64,000 bases of DNA from Paramecium tetraurelia (GCF_000165425.1 NW_001799066.1:886119-950118), one strand, 5' to 3'; shown: positions 49,643-62,677, counted from the stretch's first letter. Notes: a model not told the origin generated them from the letters alone. Numbers and translations are program-made.

Positions 49643-50595
49643 AATTAAATCCATAATTGATAATAGTCTAAAGTATGGGTAAGGATTTCCTCAGAGTTGT
49701 TAATTTCTAATGATATAGCAATGCGATAGATGGCAGAATTAATCATATCTGCTGCCCTAAAAAGATGTAAATAATATAAATAATTTTAAGATAGTGGATT
49801 CATCTTCATAATATTTATCATTCTAATTGTTTTAAGTTGAAACTATGAATGTTATATTGTTACAAGACTGTTCCATAAATATATTAGTATTAAGTTGTCA
49901 ATGAATCCAAGTTGGTAGAATCTTCCAAAAATTAAAGAAGGTATTAATAAATATTAAAATGAACTCTTGGATATAAAAAATAAGAACAAATCAGTTTTAT
50001 TTTTTTGTACCTGATTTCATAAGGTTATAAGGTAATTCACAATATTCATCATTATATTCATAATGATTAAAATTAATCTCGTTTTTTTGTACATAGTGTT
50101 TATGTAATGATGAATAGACTCTAAGAGGAATGCTGAAATACAAATAAGCTGTTTATGAGATGCATTTTTATTTGTAACTAGTGTTATTCCACCTTCGTTA
50201 CTTATGATTTTATCAATTCAAGTAACCTAAATACATCTTTATTATGGCAACTAAGTTCAATTGTACAAATCAATTCAGAATTAATTTGGCTGAAAAAGTT
50301 AAGTTTTACCTTTGCAATGGTCTATACATTACAGGATATTATCTAAACCCAGAAAATTGTAGGTTGATAAAGTTTGTTGAATGCATATTTATTATGTGCT
50401 TTGCAAATTCAAACTTGAAAATGATTATATTGAGAATTAGCCATTATTTTCTTTGAATCATAAAGGACTTTATCTAAAATACAAATTTTTTCTATCTTTT
50501 TTATTTTGTATTATTTTTTATATACAAAATATAATACTTTTTATTTTTTACTTTCGGATAGAGAATTATAAAAAAGAATTAAGTTTATTTAATTA
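49643..50595. other. Interval with scattered short coding-like fragments
   Basis: No complete gene. Fragments that read like protein on plus are about 49695-49890 ('WQNQSYLLPQKDVNN'), 49900-50012 ('SWQNLPKIKEGINKYQNELL') and 50244-50456 ('MATKFNCTNQFRINLAEKVK', 70 codons with no TAA/TAG). Each ends at TGA and no introns link them. This looks like one or more decayed genes. Confidence 0.35.
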
Positions 50596-51520
50596 ATGGA
50601 TAATTTAGCTCAGCTTGAAGACTTAAACAGTTCTTCAACAACTAATTAATTGGATAAGAATACACCAAATACTGCTATGAGTACTGTATTTGGAAACGAA
50701 TTGGTTCGCACATATGCAAGTCCTAAAGTACAACCTTTAAGTGGAAAAACATTTAAAATTGGAGTAAAGTTTCTATTTATTTTTTAAAGATATGTGGTGG
50801 CCACTCCTCAGGAAAAGCATTATTAACAGAAAAGCTTTAGACTGAACTTCAATAATAAGGGTTTTTGGTTAGTGTGGTAAAATAGGATAATTTTGATGTT
50901 GACAGTGATGACTTCGATCATTAGTATATATATGGATGATGATCTAAGCAAGCAAAATTCTGATAGTCTAAATAATGTCCCCTATGTTAATAATTAAGAT
51001 TATTAAAAATTTTTAGTATAATCTATGCTTATGTATAGTCAACTGCCATCAACACTCTATTGACCACTAAGGATAAGAATGTCATTATAATTGAAGGAAC
51101 TTTGATCTTGTATGATAGACAATTGAGAGATTTACTAGATCTAAAAATATTCTTACATCATGATTAAGATGTGAGATTATCAAGAAAAAGTATTTGATTT
51201 ATTTAGTTTTAGTTTACAAGGAAGTCTGCGCCAAAGGCAAAGATGTGGAGAAAGTCATTCATAATTATTTAAATAGATTAAAGCCACTTTTTGATTCTAT
51301 TATAAAGCCCACAGAATAATATGCCGATATTATTATTCCAAAATTCGGAGGAGAATTCTCCTTAAAATCACAAGAATACTTAGGTGCAACATAGATGCAA
51401 GCTGGCTTTGATAATGTTAATCCAAATATAATGGATTTACTTGTAAAGATCGCAAAGGCCTAAATTTTAGGAAGTGATAAAGTTGAAAAACCTGAAAAAG
51501 CCTCAACACCCACAAAATGA
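50596..51520 (+). CDS. Uridine kinase-like P-loop protein
   Basis: Introns at 50764-50789, 50924-50948, 51016-51038 and 51190-51212 give 275 residues. P-loop 'ICGGHSSGKALLTEKL', then 'VVKQDNF' (the Asp of the nucleoside site), 'VIIIEGTLILYDRQLRDLLD' and 'LKIFLHHDQDVRLSRK' are the uridine-cytidine kinase signatures. The C-terminal 'IIKPTEQYADIIIPK' matches the family's F..P....AD..IP element. The usual P-loop Thr/Ser after GK is Ala, which could weaken ATP/Mg binding. It may phosphorylate uridine or cytidine, or be a divergent relative. N-terminal 50 residues are low complexity. Confidence 0.83.
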
Positions 51521-51625
51521 TTTACATATATATTATTTATAAATATCAATTTGGTCTTCTAACTCATTTTAAAACTTGTTGCAAAAAGGATAGAAGTGAT
51601 TATTTCTTTAGAAATTAAATAATAA

Positions 51626-52090
51626 ATGATAAAAAATTATTATAAACAGTCTAGACAATAATCGTATGTATCATAGCAAAAAAGAGGTTGTGAATTTCAT
51701 TGTAACTCTAAATACCAATCAAAATCTATTACTCCTAATAAATTGAGGGTTCAATAAAAATAATCTAATTAAAACCTTAAATCGAAATTCAGAATCCCCA
51801 AAGGAGAGCAAAAGTATTTTCAGGAGTGCTTTCCAGAAGAATATACTATATTTTCCATAAATAATGATATCTATTTTGAAAAGGATATTATTAAATGCTA
51901 GTAAAAGGATTCGCAACTTAATACAACTTTAGAAGGTTCATCAGATGAGGATCCAACTCAGCTTTAAGATTTCACTCTTTAGGCATCATTCAATCCTTTA
52001 CAATACACTTAACATTAACATAGCTCTAGGTTTGTTTATTCGAATAGAGAGAGAATTTTCGAGGAGAGAAGAACTTCATTAAGTATTTGA
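51626..52090 (+). CDS. Ser/Gln-rich protein of unknown function
   Basis: Intronless 154-residue frame. Basic N-half with Cys ('QQKRGCEFHCNSKYQ'), then 'KYFQECFPEEYTIFSINNDI', and an acidic-to-basic tail. No domain recognised. Use of many TAA/TAG codons without any TGA supports real coding. Confidence 0.55.
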
Positions 52091-52223
52091 CAGTGAAATA
52101 TTTAGGTCCTATGTAAAGAAGTTTATATTTTAGAAACAATAGTTAGTTGCAAAGTAGCAAAAGGAAAATATTTGATTGAATATTATTACATTACTAATAC
52201 TGCAATTAGAATTGATAAGATTA

Positions 52224-52721
52224 TCATAATTATTTACATAGTATTTCAAATTATTAATATAGTTATTGCAATTGTGCATTTTAGCCTTATTCGAGTAAAT
52301 ACTTCTGAAGAATAAACATTTATTTCAATTGTTCTGCAATAGTTTTATATCTATTTTAATCTTCTTTAGACTGTGGTCTTGAATAATTGGATAATTTTCT
52401 TGGAATCCTGAATCTACTTTAGGGAGGCTTGTGGATGATCGATGAATTGGTTTCTGTTTGTACTCTCTAATTAACGTTAAGGGAGACAAATTGATTTTCC
52501 TTATTATGTATTGTATCCATCAATTATTATGATTTTCCTCTTTTGTGAGATAGAGGCAAATCGTTTTAATTTTGAAATTGCAATTATCTATTGGATTTTA
52601 AAATTTTATTAAAGGGTGGCAATTTAGAATCATGAGAGGATTTAGGAATATTTGTGAGAGGAAATTACTCTGATCCAAAAGTGAATGCTTAAGCTTTTTC
52701 TTGTATTCTATTTAAACTCAT
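52224..52721 (-). CDS. Gln-rich protein of unknown function
   Basis: Intronless 165-residue frame: disordered Ser/Pro/Asn-rich N-terminus and a short C-terminal coiled coil ('YKTIAEQLKQMFILQKYLLE'). No family recognised. It lies 31 bp downstream of the next minus gene. Confidence 0.6.
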
Positions 52722-52752
52722 TTGATTATATTTATTTATATATAAAATAATG

Positions 52753-53094
52753 TCATTTGGCTTTGCATTATTTAAATAATTTTTTAGCAATTCTTTTTCT
52801 AATTTTTACGATTTGAGATTTTGATTCTGATTGACATTAAGATTAACTCTTCTATTCAAACTTCAAATTTAAAGGAGCATTTCGTTTGTAAAGAACTTTA
52901 AACTTACACGTTTGTTAACGATTGGATTTGATTTCTGTATCACTAAAGGAGACTGGCTACAATGCTCTCATATTAGTAGGCTTAAACTAATTATTTTGAT
53001 TTTCAAATTCATCTTCCAAAAATTTTGTTTTTTGTAGGCGTTATTAGAGAGATTCAACTTCTAATCTATCTTAATAGTAGTTATCCTAATCCAT
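52753..53094 (-). CDS. Small basic protein of unknown function
   Basis: Intronless 113-residue frame from 'MDQDNYYQDRLEVESLQQRL' (coiled coil) to a Lys/Arg-rich C-terminus. Possibly nuclear or cytoskeletal by charge only. It is 42 bp from the stop of the START-domain gene. Confidence 0.55.
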
Positions 53095-53136
53095 AATAAT
53101 TTACCAAATTAATAAAAAAAATATTAAAAATTTACA

Positions 53137-54405
53137 TCATAAATTAAAATGATCACGATATCTTTTAACCATTTTCTTTATTTCATTTTTGCTTGCTTGC
53201 TTAGTCATCACGGGTTTTAATTTTAATTTCATGTTGCATTCAGAATACGTTGTAATCATAATTTTATTCTCCTCAATTTATTTTATTAGATTTCCACTTA
53301 ACAATAACACTGCCCTAGTACATTGCTTGGCAGATAGTTCTCTAAATATTTAATATATCAATTATTTACTAAGGCTGGAAATTATCCACTTAAATCGATT
53401 TCGAAATTTCAATACAGTCATCTCCCTTTCTATCTGAGTATTTAATGTATAAAAAGTCACGAGGATCCATGAACATAATTTTTTTGTATCTTAAATAATT
53501 GATCTATAAATTCATGTCCTCCAAATGTTTCTCAAATGCATCAATACTATTATCCATCGACTTCTGTAATTGCAGATCCTTCATGAATTCTAAGTAGGAG
53601 TCGATAGTTGTGTTTAAAGTATATGTGTATTTCATAATGCCAATCTAATATTTTTCAGGAGTCTCAACATATTTAATCCAAAAATTAAAGTCCTGCTCCT
53701 CTTCCAACAATTCAAAACCTTCCATCTTATCAATCACACTATTTAAAGCCGCAACTGCCCTTTCTCCTATCTCCTTCATTTATTCAGTTTATTAAAATGA
53801 GATATGAGGAATATCATCTATAAATTATCGAATCGACTCCTCATCGATTATCTACTCACAATCCTAAAAGTTTGCTTTATTTTCAAAGTCTTCTATTTTA
53901 TTTTCATGATTCTAAATGAAAGAGTCTTCATGAGCTCCTAAATAAATTCCTACCGATATTTACTTAATTCAGCATTCATATTGCTTTCGATGTCTCTGTT
54001 CACGCTTTCCATCTAATAACCCTTTTCTGCATTTTCTACTCTTGTGTACTTGAAGATATTTAAACAACTAATCAGTAATTGTCTAATGCACGAATAAATT
54101 CTAAACATAGTAAAAATTAATGAATTACATAGTCATACAAGTATTTTTGAAACATGGACATCTTATAATAATTACAGACATCACTAATTAAACCAACAGA
54201 ACCTTGTTGAATAATTGCTTCAATTATATTTACTCAGGTAAGCCGCTATTTGAATTGTTCTTAAATAAGAAATTCTCATAATAGCCATTCTGATATTCTC
54301 AAAATAAAATTCCATTTTCTTTTTTATTTCTTGATTCTCTATACGACAGATATCAATTTATTCATATAATAAGAGATTTAAAGCGTTTGAAGAACTACTT
54401 TTCAT
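53137..54405 (-). CDS. START-domain (lipid transfer) protein
   Basis: The C-terminal ~220 residues look like a START domain: 'EEQDFNFWIKYVETPEKYQI', 'RDFLYIKYSDRKGDDCIEIS', then 'VLLLSGNLIKQIEENKIMIT' and 'TTYSECNMKLKLKPVMTKQA'. Introns at 53938-53963 and 53342-53369 are clear, and the latter restores the last strands. Upstream are coiled helices. The N-terminal splicing is unsettled: a 31-nt intron near 54204-54234 plus a second at about 54099-54136 fits the frame, but the latter would be 38 nt. START domains bind lipids or sterols in a hydrophobic pocket. About 380 residues. Confidence 0.75.
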
Positions 54406-54649
54406 ACCTTATAGTTTTAATTATTTCAATACTTAGTTAGAAAAATGAGTAATCAATCGACAGAAATTAAGAAGTACTTTAAAATTACAAAGCTTCATAT
54501 GAAATAGAATATTTGTTATAATAAAAATTAAACATTATCACATATCTTGTAAATTGATATATCTAAATTAAATCATTAGATTTCATATAGAAAATGTGAA
54601 CAAAAATATTAATACAACTTTATAATTTATTTTAAGTCTTAAACTAAAA

Positions 54650-56328
54650 TCATTTAAAATTAGGAGTGATTTTTTTAATAAGTTATACAATTCCTTTTAT
54701 TTGTTAAGTTTTTGGGCTAATTTAATTTAATATTGATTCCAAATTATTCTTAATGGTTTCAGCTAGTCTTATTTCAATTTTGTTGATTAAATCATACTCT
54801 ATTTTGAATCCTGATTAAATAAGTATTTTAGCAAATTTGTCCTTATTAAATGAAATTGGTTTTTCTTTTTAATACTTTGCAATCTCTTTATTTATATTAC
54901 TTTCAATCTAAATTAAAAGATTTTGATACTTTTAAAAGCAAGAATTCAATGCTCTCCAATAAAGCTAAAAGAGATTCAATACTATTATTAATATTGGGCT
55001 TTTCCTTTTGAAACCAATTTGTTAATGTTTATCGATCTACTTCTAACTTCTATTTGCTAACCTTTGAGCATAAAAATTCAAAATATTCTTTTGGAGATTT
55101 TGGCATATACTAAATCCATAATTAAGAGCACTCAAATATTTGGACTAATAATTAGATTATCAAATTAAAATGTTTTATCTTATCATAATTCCAAATCAGA
55201 GTTTAATTGCTTGATTAATTGTTTAATGACAAAAATTCATTCTCTCCTATTTAGATTTATATTTCTAAATCAAGTTTTGTTTATTTTGGATTATCTAAAT
55301 TGATATCCTCCAAGCCATGAAAAACAATATGAACTTGCGGTTTGAATTGAACACTTTCTTTTTGTTAAACTTGATTATGATTTAATGATTTGTATTCTTC
55401 TATTTTTAATTCAATTTATTCATAAAAATACTTTAAAATTGATTCCTCCAAAATAATTTTCATAACTTTAAATCCCCTTTAAATATTATTAAAACTAAAG
55501 GCTATCCTTTGTATTCCTTCATTTTTAAATGAATGCTATGTGACACTAAATAATTCATTAAAATTGACTAGGCTAAAATTTAATTTATTATTACTTTTGC
55601 GTAACATCAATGAGAATAGATTAAAATTTCCAAATCTATGTGTGAAATGAAGACTATTTTTAACTGATATTTAAGATATTTGGAAGTAATTGGGTTTGAT
55701 ATTAATAATTTTTTTCAGTAAATTCTATGTATTGCTTGTATCTGAGAGTATTTATTAACAATTGAAATGATGAATATAACTAAATATATTGTATAAAAGG
55801 TAAATGAAACATACTTATTTAGGATATTAACATGTTAGGATTATTGCTTGGTAAATTTTGATCAATATAAAAATTTAACTATTTATGAATCTTGTTGTAG
55901 ATTTTAGTATCCTCCTCATTTTAGATTTTTTTTGATAATAATTTTGCACAACATATTAGCATTTTATACCATGTAGCATCATTCTTATTTTAATTGATAT
56001 CCTATTCATTTGCAGAATTTTCATAAGACTCAATTAACTTATCTACATTGATTGTTTTATCAATTTAACATTCTTGTTATTTCAAGTATTAATACATCGA
56101 GATGGATTCCTATAATTACTTGTTGTGTTTGCAAATAAGGATTGCGAGTTGTTAAATTTCATTAAACATTAGATAATTGTTAAGAATAGAAAACTTTTCG
56201 AAAATCTCCTCTTAAGCTTAGATTTTCAATTAATCAGCTGATTAATTTTTCATTATTTACAGTATTTCATATAATTCCATTAGTCTACTGTTATCGTGAA
56301 AATTCCCAAAAATATTTTAGGTTGCCAT
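54650..56328 (-). CDS. Large helical protein of unknown family
   Basis: Introns at 55780-55810 (31 nt, GTT start) and 54908-54929 give exactly 542 codons. No domain recognised. The N-terminal part is helical ('SILNNYLMFNEIQQLAILIC'), the middle mixed ('SVQFKPQVHIVFHGLEDINL'), and the C-terminal part helical ('KFAKILIQSGFKIEYDLINK'). Asn and Gln content is high. The gene is strongly AT-rich relative to its neighbours. Confidence 0.65.
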
Positions 56329-57065
56329 TTAAATTAATTAACAAAATATTTTTTATAACACTCAAAGCTAACTCAAGCATTCTTAATAAGCATTTGAAAT
56401 TAGTTTTAAAATATAACGTAAAGTGCGGATGCACTAATTTAAATAATGAACTTCCATTCTTTGATTTCTTTTAGTAACTAGTCCTTATTTAATTTTATTA
56501 TCTATCAAGGTTTCAACATTTTAAGTGTCACATATTTTTAGTTATCTAGAAGCCTAGATAAATTTTGATGTTAAACCTTTAAAGCGAATAATGCTTATAC
56601 AATATCAAATAATGATCATTTTAGAGAGAGCAAAATTCAAATATAGTATTTATATTTTATCACCAATATTTCCAAGTTAAAAACAAAATTTTGAGTTACC
56701 TATTTAAAAGCTGCCTCATAGTATTATTAGAATAAAACATATTAGATAAATTTATTTGAATAAATACAAAGCAGATTAAAATCCATTTTTACTAAAGATA
56801 AAAGGGTAATAATAATTTATTCCTTAGAAGATAATGGTTAAATGCTAATTATAATTTTTGTTAACATTTTCTTAATAAGTCAAAGTTATATAAGAATTGG
56901 ATTGAAAAATAAAGGAGATTGAAATAAAAAGTTAAAAAAACATTAAAGATTCGTTCACACCCTTCGTCTGTAAGAAATAATGTAATAGTATAATGATAAT
57001 AAAAAAAGTTGAATTAATTATAACAAAAATTCTATCTATCCTCATAAGAAAAAAAATTAAATTAA
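56329..57065. other. Intergenic stretch, no gene supported
   Basis: AT-rich with several short open frames that end at TGA. A small hairpin-forming GTGC..GCAC lies near 56425. Nothing else seen. Confidence 0.3.
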
Positions 57066-60000
57066 TCATGATTTTTATTGATATAAATCAAATTTTTTAT
57101 TAGAATTTGTAGTAGAATTTAACTCAACTTACATTAATTATCCTTTTAAAAAAAACTAATCATTTGATTTTTGAGCGTATTTTGTTTTTGGTGTATTACC
57201 TTTAATATTCTCAACCAAAATTTCAGCATTATGCAAAATACAATCATTCTCAAAAGGATTATTAAACTTTTTTTACATTGTTGACAAATATTTAGTATTT
57301 CTACTAATCGAAGGTGAGTTAGGTCTTTAAACTAATTAGGTTTTATTTAAGTTATTTTTTGTCTATTGAGCATTTTTAAAAAAGTGCTTGGTAGTATGTT
57401 GTTTAATTTCAAAATCAGATAAACGATAGCTTTTTCCCCTTTGCGATCTGTTTTTTTCAGTTGAGTTGAACTAATCTCGATTTGTGACGGTGGGCAAGAA
57501 ATCTTATTTGCTATCGAAAACAATAGATTTTTCATCTTCCAAGGTTGAATCAAATAAAATTCTTTTTTTTGGAATATTACTTGGTTTATGATTTGAAAAT
57601 AAATTATACTACTTTTTGTAATTTTCTACTTCTATTTATAGATATTTCACTATTTCATTAGCATATTCTATTTTTGCAAAGTTATTTTATATTTATTCCT
57701 TTAAATCTTCGTGTTTCTTTTTCAAGTTATTTGATTATATCCAAATCATCTTGTCTGCTGGGCCGATTATTAAATTAATTTTGTAAATCATTGATTTATT
57801 CTGTAAGTTATTCTGTATTTATTTTAAATTATTCCTCTAATTTTAATAGTGTTTAAGTTAATTCAAATTTTCTTTAGTTTCCTTCTTAAAATTAAGCATT
57901 TAATTCCTTTATTTAATTTTTTGAATTTTATATTTCAACTTCTTATTCATGTATTAGTTTCTCTTGCTTTTAAATCTTTTGGTCTTAAATTTTTTTAAAA
58001 GTCTCAAATTCTTGCTTCATAATATTTATTTCATTTTTAAATACATTAGACTAGGTTTCCAATTTATTTTCATAATCTACCATTTAATCTTGGAGTTAAT
58101 TTTTACTTAATTCCTTTAACCGTTGTAATTCTCTAGATTTCAACTCAAAATCTTCACTATATTTGTCGTTCAAAAACAAGGATTCTTTTAATTAGAGCTA
58201 GATTGATATTATTATATACTTCTAAATCACTAATTATTTTATTTAATGATAGTATCTTAGATTATTGTACCTCAAATTATTTAGTAAGATTAGAATCAAT
58301 ATTTTTAGTTTACTATTATGAATTTATTTATTATTTCTGGTCTTTGCTTTCATTTGTACTCGACCTTTTCTTTTATGCAGTTTAAGTTGATTTATTTTCT
58401 ATAGAGTAATCCGTTTGAGTATGAATATCACTTGTATCTATATAACCTAAATATCCTTATTTTATTTCCTCAACTATTTCATCAAGGTTATCATGAGGTA
58501 GAAATTTTGACATATACTTCTTTCTATCTGTTTAAGTTTGAGCATCAGCCCGAAATTCTTCAATTACTTGTGTTTAATCCTCCTATTTTACATTATATAA
58601 ACTAGGAGTTAATGTCATTCTAATTGAGTTCTTCCATTGAAAAGATAAGTTTTGATCTGATTCGTGCAGGTCAAATTACTTCAGACTTTTAATTTCATCC
58701 ATCTAACTATTTAACCTATCTTGCTATAGTTTATCTTCCTAACCTTTATTTGGCTTTGAATCTGATTCAACATCAATTGATTCTAACTAATTAGCTAACA
58801 AAAATAAAGGTCTATTTTGATCATTTTCTGTTATTTTATTGAGATTTGTATATTCTTTATAAAAGTCAATTGAAATTTGTTTTTGAATAGATTTAATTAT
58901 CTTTGGGTCTGTTTAAGCTAAATAAACTATCTCATTTACAAGTTTTCTATATTTAATTTCAAATTCCTATTGACCAACAATTTGATCTTATAATTACGAA
59001 ATTTTTTATTAAAATATTTCATTTTAAAATATTAGTTACGATTATTCTTCCTATAGCTATAACTTATTGTCTTGCAATTTAATGACCTGATCATTAAGTT
59101 TCTTCCTTTCTAACTAATTTTCTTAACTTTCTTATTTTATCAATTTAATCATTTCCAAAATTTAGGATTTTGCAGATGATTATTTCATAATTCCAATTTT
59201 TATTGTGCCTATGTTACTTAACTCTAGTAATATTTAATTTTAGATTTCCTTTTACAATTCGATATCTTTAATCTTTTGTTAAAGTACCTATTAAGTCATT
59301 TACATCTCATCTTTCAATGAGGCAATAGATAATTTTAAATCAGAAATGATTGATTCTTGTTATTTTGAATTATCTTGAAGTTAATAATTTAATTAGGATT
59401 GAACTTAAACCTCACCTAGTTACTTTTTAATTATTTCTTACAATTCTGTCTATTAATTAAGGATTGTTTCGTAATCTTATTGCAATTGTTGGTTAAATTT
59501 CTCATAAGAAGAAATCTTCTTCTCTAATTCTGCTCGCATTTAATCTAAGTAAATATTCATTGTTTACCTTTTTCATTTATATCCTTAGCCTAATTCTTTA
59601 ATTTGGTTTAGTATTCCTCGAAATTTGATTATTAAACTTTATGTAATCGGATTGTATATGCCTTTTCCAATTCAGACAATTAAGATTTTCCTCTGGCTAT
59701 AATCATTTATAATTCATTTTTTTCGCCATCATGTTACTTTTTGAGTTTTTAAATTTCATTTGAGAGACTTTTAATTTACTATTCTTGTGTTGTTTTCTCT
59801 TAAGCTAGAAGATTCATTGAATTTCTATATATTTAGCAATTTGAAGTGGCTAGTGTTAAATTCTCCTAAAGTTCCTTTAAAGCTTTAGAATATTGTTCTG
59901 TTAAGTTAGTTTCAATATTTTATTATTGCTGTTAATATTTATCTTTCTATTCAAGCAATAGTTATTTTAATTCAGCACATTAATTCTTCAGTTGTTTAAT

Positions 60001-60252
60001 TTCATGCTGGAGAGCATTTATGTTCAATTAATAGTATTCAGCATCCTCCTTGACAAATTATAAAGCTTGTGTAATATCACACAATTCCATATTAAGATAT
60101 CTATTGGGAACATCTCTAAGGTATGATTTCAATTCCTTTACTCTATTATTCAAAAAATGATGGAATGCCAAGATATCTTCCTTTAACAGATGATTTTCTT
60201 TATTTAAGTTGATTACTTACCTTTATAAAAATTCAATTTAACTTTCTGACAT
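57066..60252 (-). CDS. Long coiled-coil protein with a frame break
   Basis: From the ATG at 60252 the frame gives ~1,040 residues of nearly continuous Gln/Glu/Lys coiled coil after introns at 59545-59567 and 58198-58219. It starts 'MSESQIEFLQRQVINLNKEN'. Around 57721-57770 the reading must shift by one base to continue ('LKEQIQNNFAKIEYANEIVK'), and no GT occurs there to start an intron, so an indel is likely. The C-terminal ~200 residues are Ser/Asn/Lys-rich. Family unknown; a centrosomal or cytoskeletal scaffold would fit. Confidence 0.7.
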
Positions 60253-60326
60253 TAAATTAAAGGAATTATAAAAAAAAATAAAGTAATATTTAACTATTTA
60301 ATTACTTTTTTGAAAAGACTTCATCG

Positions 60327-60842
60327 ATGCATAAGAAAAGAGGGAAGAAAAAAATAAAGTTGAAGAAAGGAAAAATTTTCGAAAAAACAAATTGCAACTT
60401 TGAATAGTTAAACAAAAGTATTAGTGACACATAAATTTATGACCTTTTTAATTACAAATAATTGAAAATTAATTTATATTAAAAATAACCCTTTAAGTTT
60501 ATTCTTATATGTCAGAAAACAACAATTAGTAAATTAAATGACTCTAAGAAGCATTCTAAATATAGATCACATGAGAATCCTTAGCCCTTGAGAAGGTTTC
60601 TGTTTTAGAAGAGGGAATAATTCTTTTAATTGAAAAAATTTAAGTTAAATATTGAAAAAACACTAGTTTATACTGAAATACATATTGAATATTAAAATTA
60701 GCAAATGAATATCTTTTTTAAAATTATCAAAAAGAATAATGTGAATTGTTTATAAATATTTGTTTATATATAATTAATAAATTTGTTATTGTTGTTGTTT
60801 ATTGATAACAGCTCTCTTTTGCTAAAATAGCCATAACTTTGA
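60327..60842 (+). CDS. Possible small basic protein
   Basis: A 171-residue open frame starting 'MHKKRGKKKIKLKKGKIFEK'. The first ~115 residues look genuine (Lys/Arg/Gln-rich, 'DSKKHSKYRSHENPQPLRRF'). The rest is AT-rich and may be 3' UTR read through for lack of TGA. Divergent from the coiled-coil gene by 74 bp. Confidence 0.4.
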
Positions 60843-60849
60843 TTAATTT

Positions 60850-62160
60850 TCAGACCGCTAAATTGTAACATCCTTTATTTTAGAGTTATTGATATTACAT
60901 TATTCTGCTTAGAATATTGGTACTTTTGCAAGCTTTTGAAATGGGAAATAGATTTTTCAAATTTATTTCTTTCATCCTCCCAAATTTTACTATATTGATT
61001 GGAACATAAGCTTATCTATATGATCCAATAAATTAAACTAATATTGAATCAATAGAAAACACAATTGAACTAATTTTTCATTAATACCCTCTAACTGTTA
61101 AATAAGTTTTTTATCTCTGATATTCCTCAATTTGATAACTCCATGTGTAGAGGCTCGAATATTATTACTTGGCGAGAATGTCATGCCACCATTTTCCTTC
61201 CCCCTTCCTTGAGTTTATCACTATTACTTAGTATCTTCCCACATAATAATACTTCATTTGCTGTGCCAGAAGCAAGATATATTCTCCTTAACTCAGCTCT
61301 TATGATCATCGAGCTGTTTGATTAAAATTGTAACATTTGCCATTTTGTTTCCAAATCAAAATTGTGTTATCATCGCTTACAGAATTTATTGAAATTTACT
61401 ATATTTGAGAATTAGTTCAAGATTAAAAAAATGCAATTTACTTTATGTGAATTAGCTAGTTTTGTCTAACTTTATTTATCAGTACTCTATGTGTTGTCTT
61501 TACTCAAACAACAAAGTAATTTTTAGTCACTTATTGATTATCAATATTAGTATTCAATTTAAGAATGGCTGTTCAAATCTGTTTACTAATTGTTTTAATA
61601 AAACCACTGACAGATGTATTATAGCTTATTCTTAAAAAATATTCCAAATAAAATCTTATCTTTAGTTATCAAAAAGAGACATTCTTCTATTTGATAAATA
61701 GGATTAAACTAACTTAAATGCTTATTCATCTATAATGTTATTTTCTTATTTTTCTTTACATCTCAAATAAACAAATTGTTATATTCGCTACAGAAAAGAA
61801 GTGTTAGTCCATCAGGAGATAAGCATATATCTAAACCAATTCCTAATGCCCTTCAAACATTTTAGTTTCAACGTAGCCCTTCTTTTGCCATAATATAATG
61901 CTAACCAATATTTCATCTTTTCTTAAGTATGAACTGGTGGGATATATAATTTGAATTTATGTAGATTAACATATATTGTTTTAAATTTGACAGAAATCTA
62001 AGTTCTTTTAGTTTTAAAGAATCTGGGGCACTAATTGTCGTACGAGATACATTTAAAAACGTATAATTATAAACTTCTTGATGACCTAAACTTCTGCTTG
62101 CAAAGTTTTAATTCATAAGTATTACAATTTTCTTCAGCTATTTTATTAAAGTAAAATATT
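60850..62160 (-). pseudogene. Decayed WD40-repeat gene
   Basis: Several WD40 pieces survive on the minus strand in different frames: 'LSPDGLTLLFCSEYNNLFI' at about 61763-61850, 'SDDNTILIW' at about 61351-61376, 'LASGTANEVLL' near 61240-61290, and 'GMTFSPSNN..IKLRNIRDKK' near 61115-61190. In the first, the repeat's Trp codon is TGA (61763-61765), a stop here. In the last, the Trp is AGG (Arg). Frames shift between pieces and no set of introns reconnects them. It is best read as a WD40 gene lost after duplication, with an intact relative expected elsewhere. Confidence 0.65.
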
Positions 62161-62677
62161 CTCATCTGCTTTTAACATTTAGAAGAAGAAAAGTAAACAA
62201 GAAAAATCTAAAATTAAAAAAAATTCCACTAAAATTCATCAAATAAATGCTTCAATTTTTTTCCAATTAATTTATTGCTAGTAATTCTTGGTAATATAAT
62301 CTATTTCCGTTATGTAATATTATTATAATTAAATTTAACTCAAATGAAAATAACAGATATGATATTTATACACATTTAGTATGGGAAACAAATACAAAGA
62401 TTCTAAAAAGAATACAATTTACAGCAGGAAGACAGAAAAGATGTAGATTATTAATTCGTGTAAATTAATATGGATAACCGAAAGACATTAATTTAATAAA
62501 ATGTATTTTTGTTTTGTAATTTACAAAATTCACATTTAGATTAAGTAAACTTTTGAAATAATCTTTATTTTTTCCGTTGCTCAAATACAAAAAAAAAAAG
62601 TAAATAGATATTCAGAGTTTGATTGAGGTTGTTTAAATTAGAAGATAAAATATTTGATGTTTCAATATGAAAATACT
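62161..62677. other. Intergenic stretch, nothing recognised
   Basis: AT-rich with short A-tracts. No protein-like frame supported. Left part may include further remnants of the WD40 gene. Confidence 0.3.

Noticed and set aside
54445-54669. 75-codon plus frame starting 'MSNQSTEIKKYFKITK'
   Set aside because: It overlaps the stop of the minus gene, has no recognisable domain, and such lengths arise by chance with a single stop codon in AT-rich DNA.
57721-57770. Programmed +1 ribosomal frameshift as in Euplotes
   Set aside because: Euplotes shifts occur at slow stop codons after AAA; no TGA is placed that way here and the other two breaks shift in the opposite sense. Indels are simpler.
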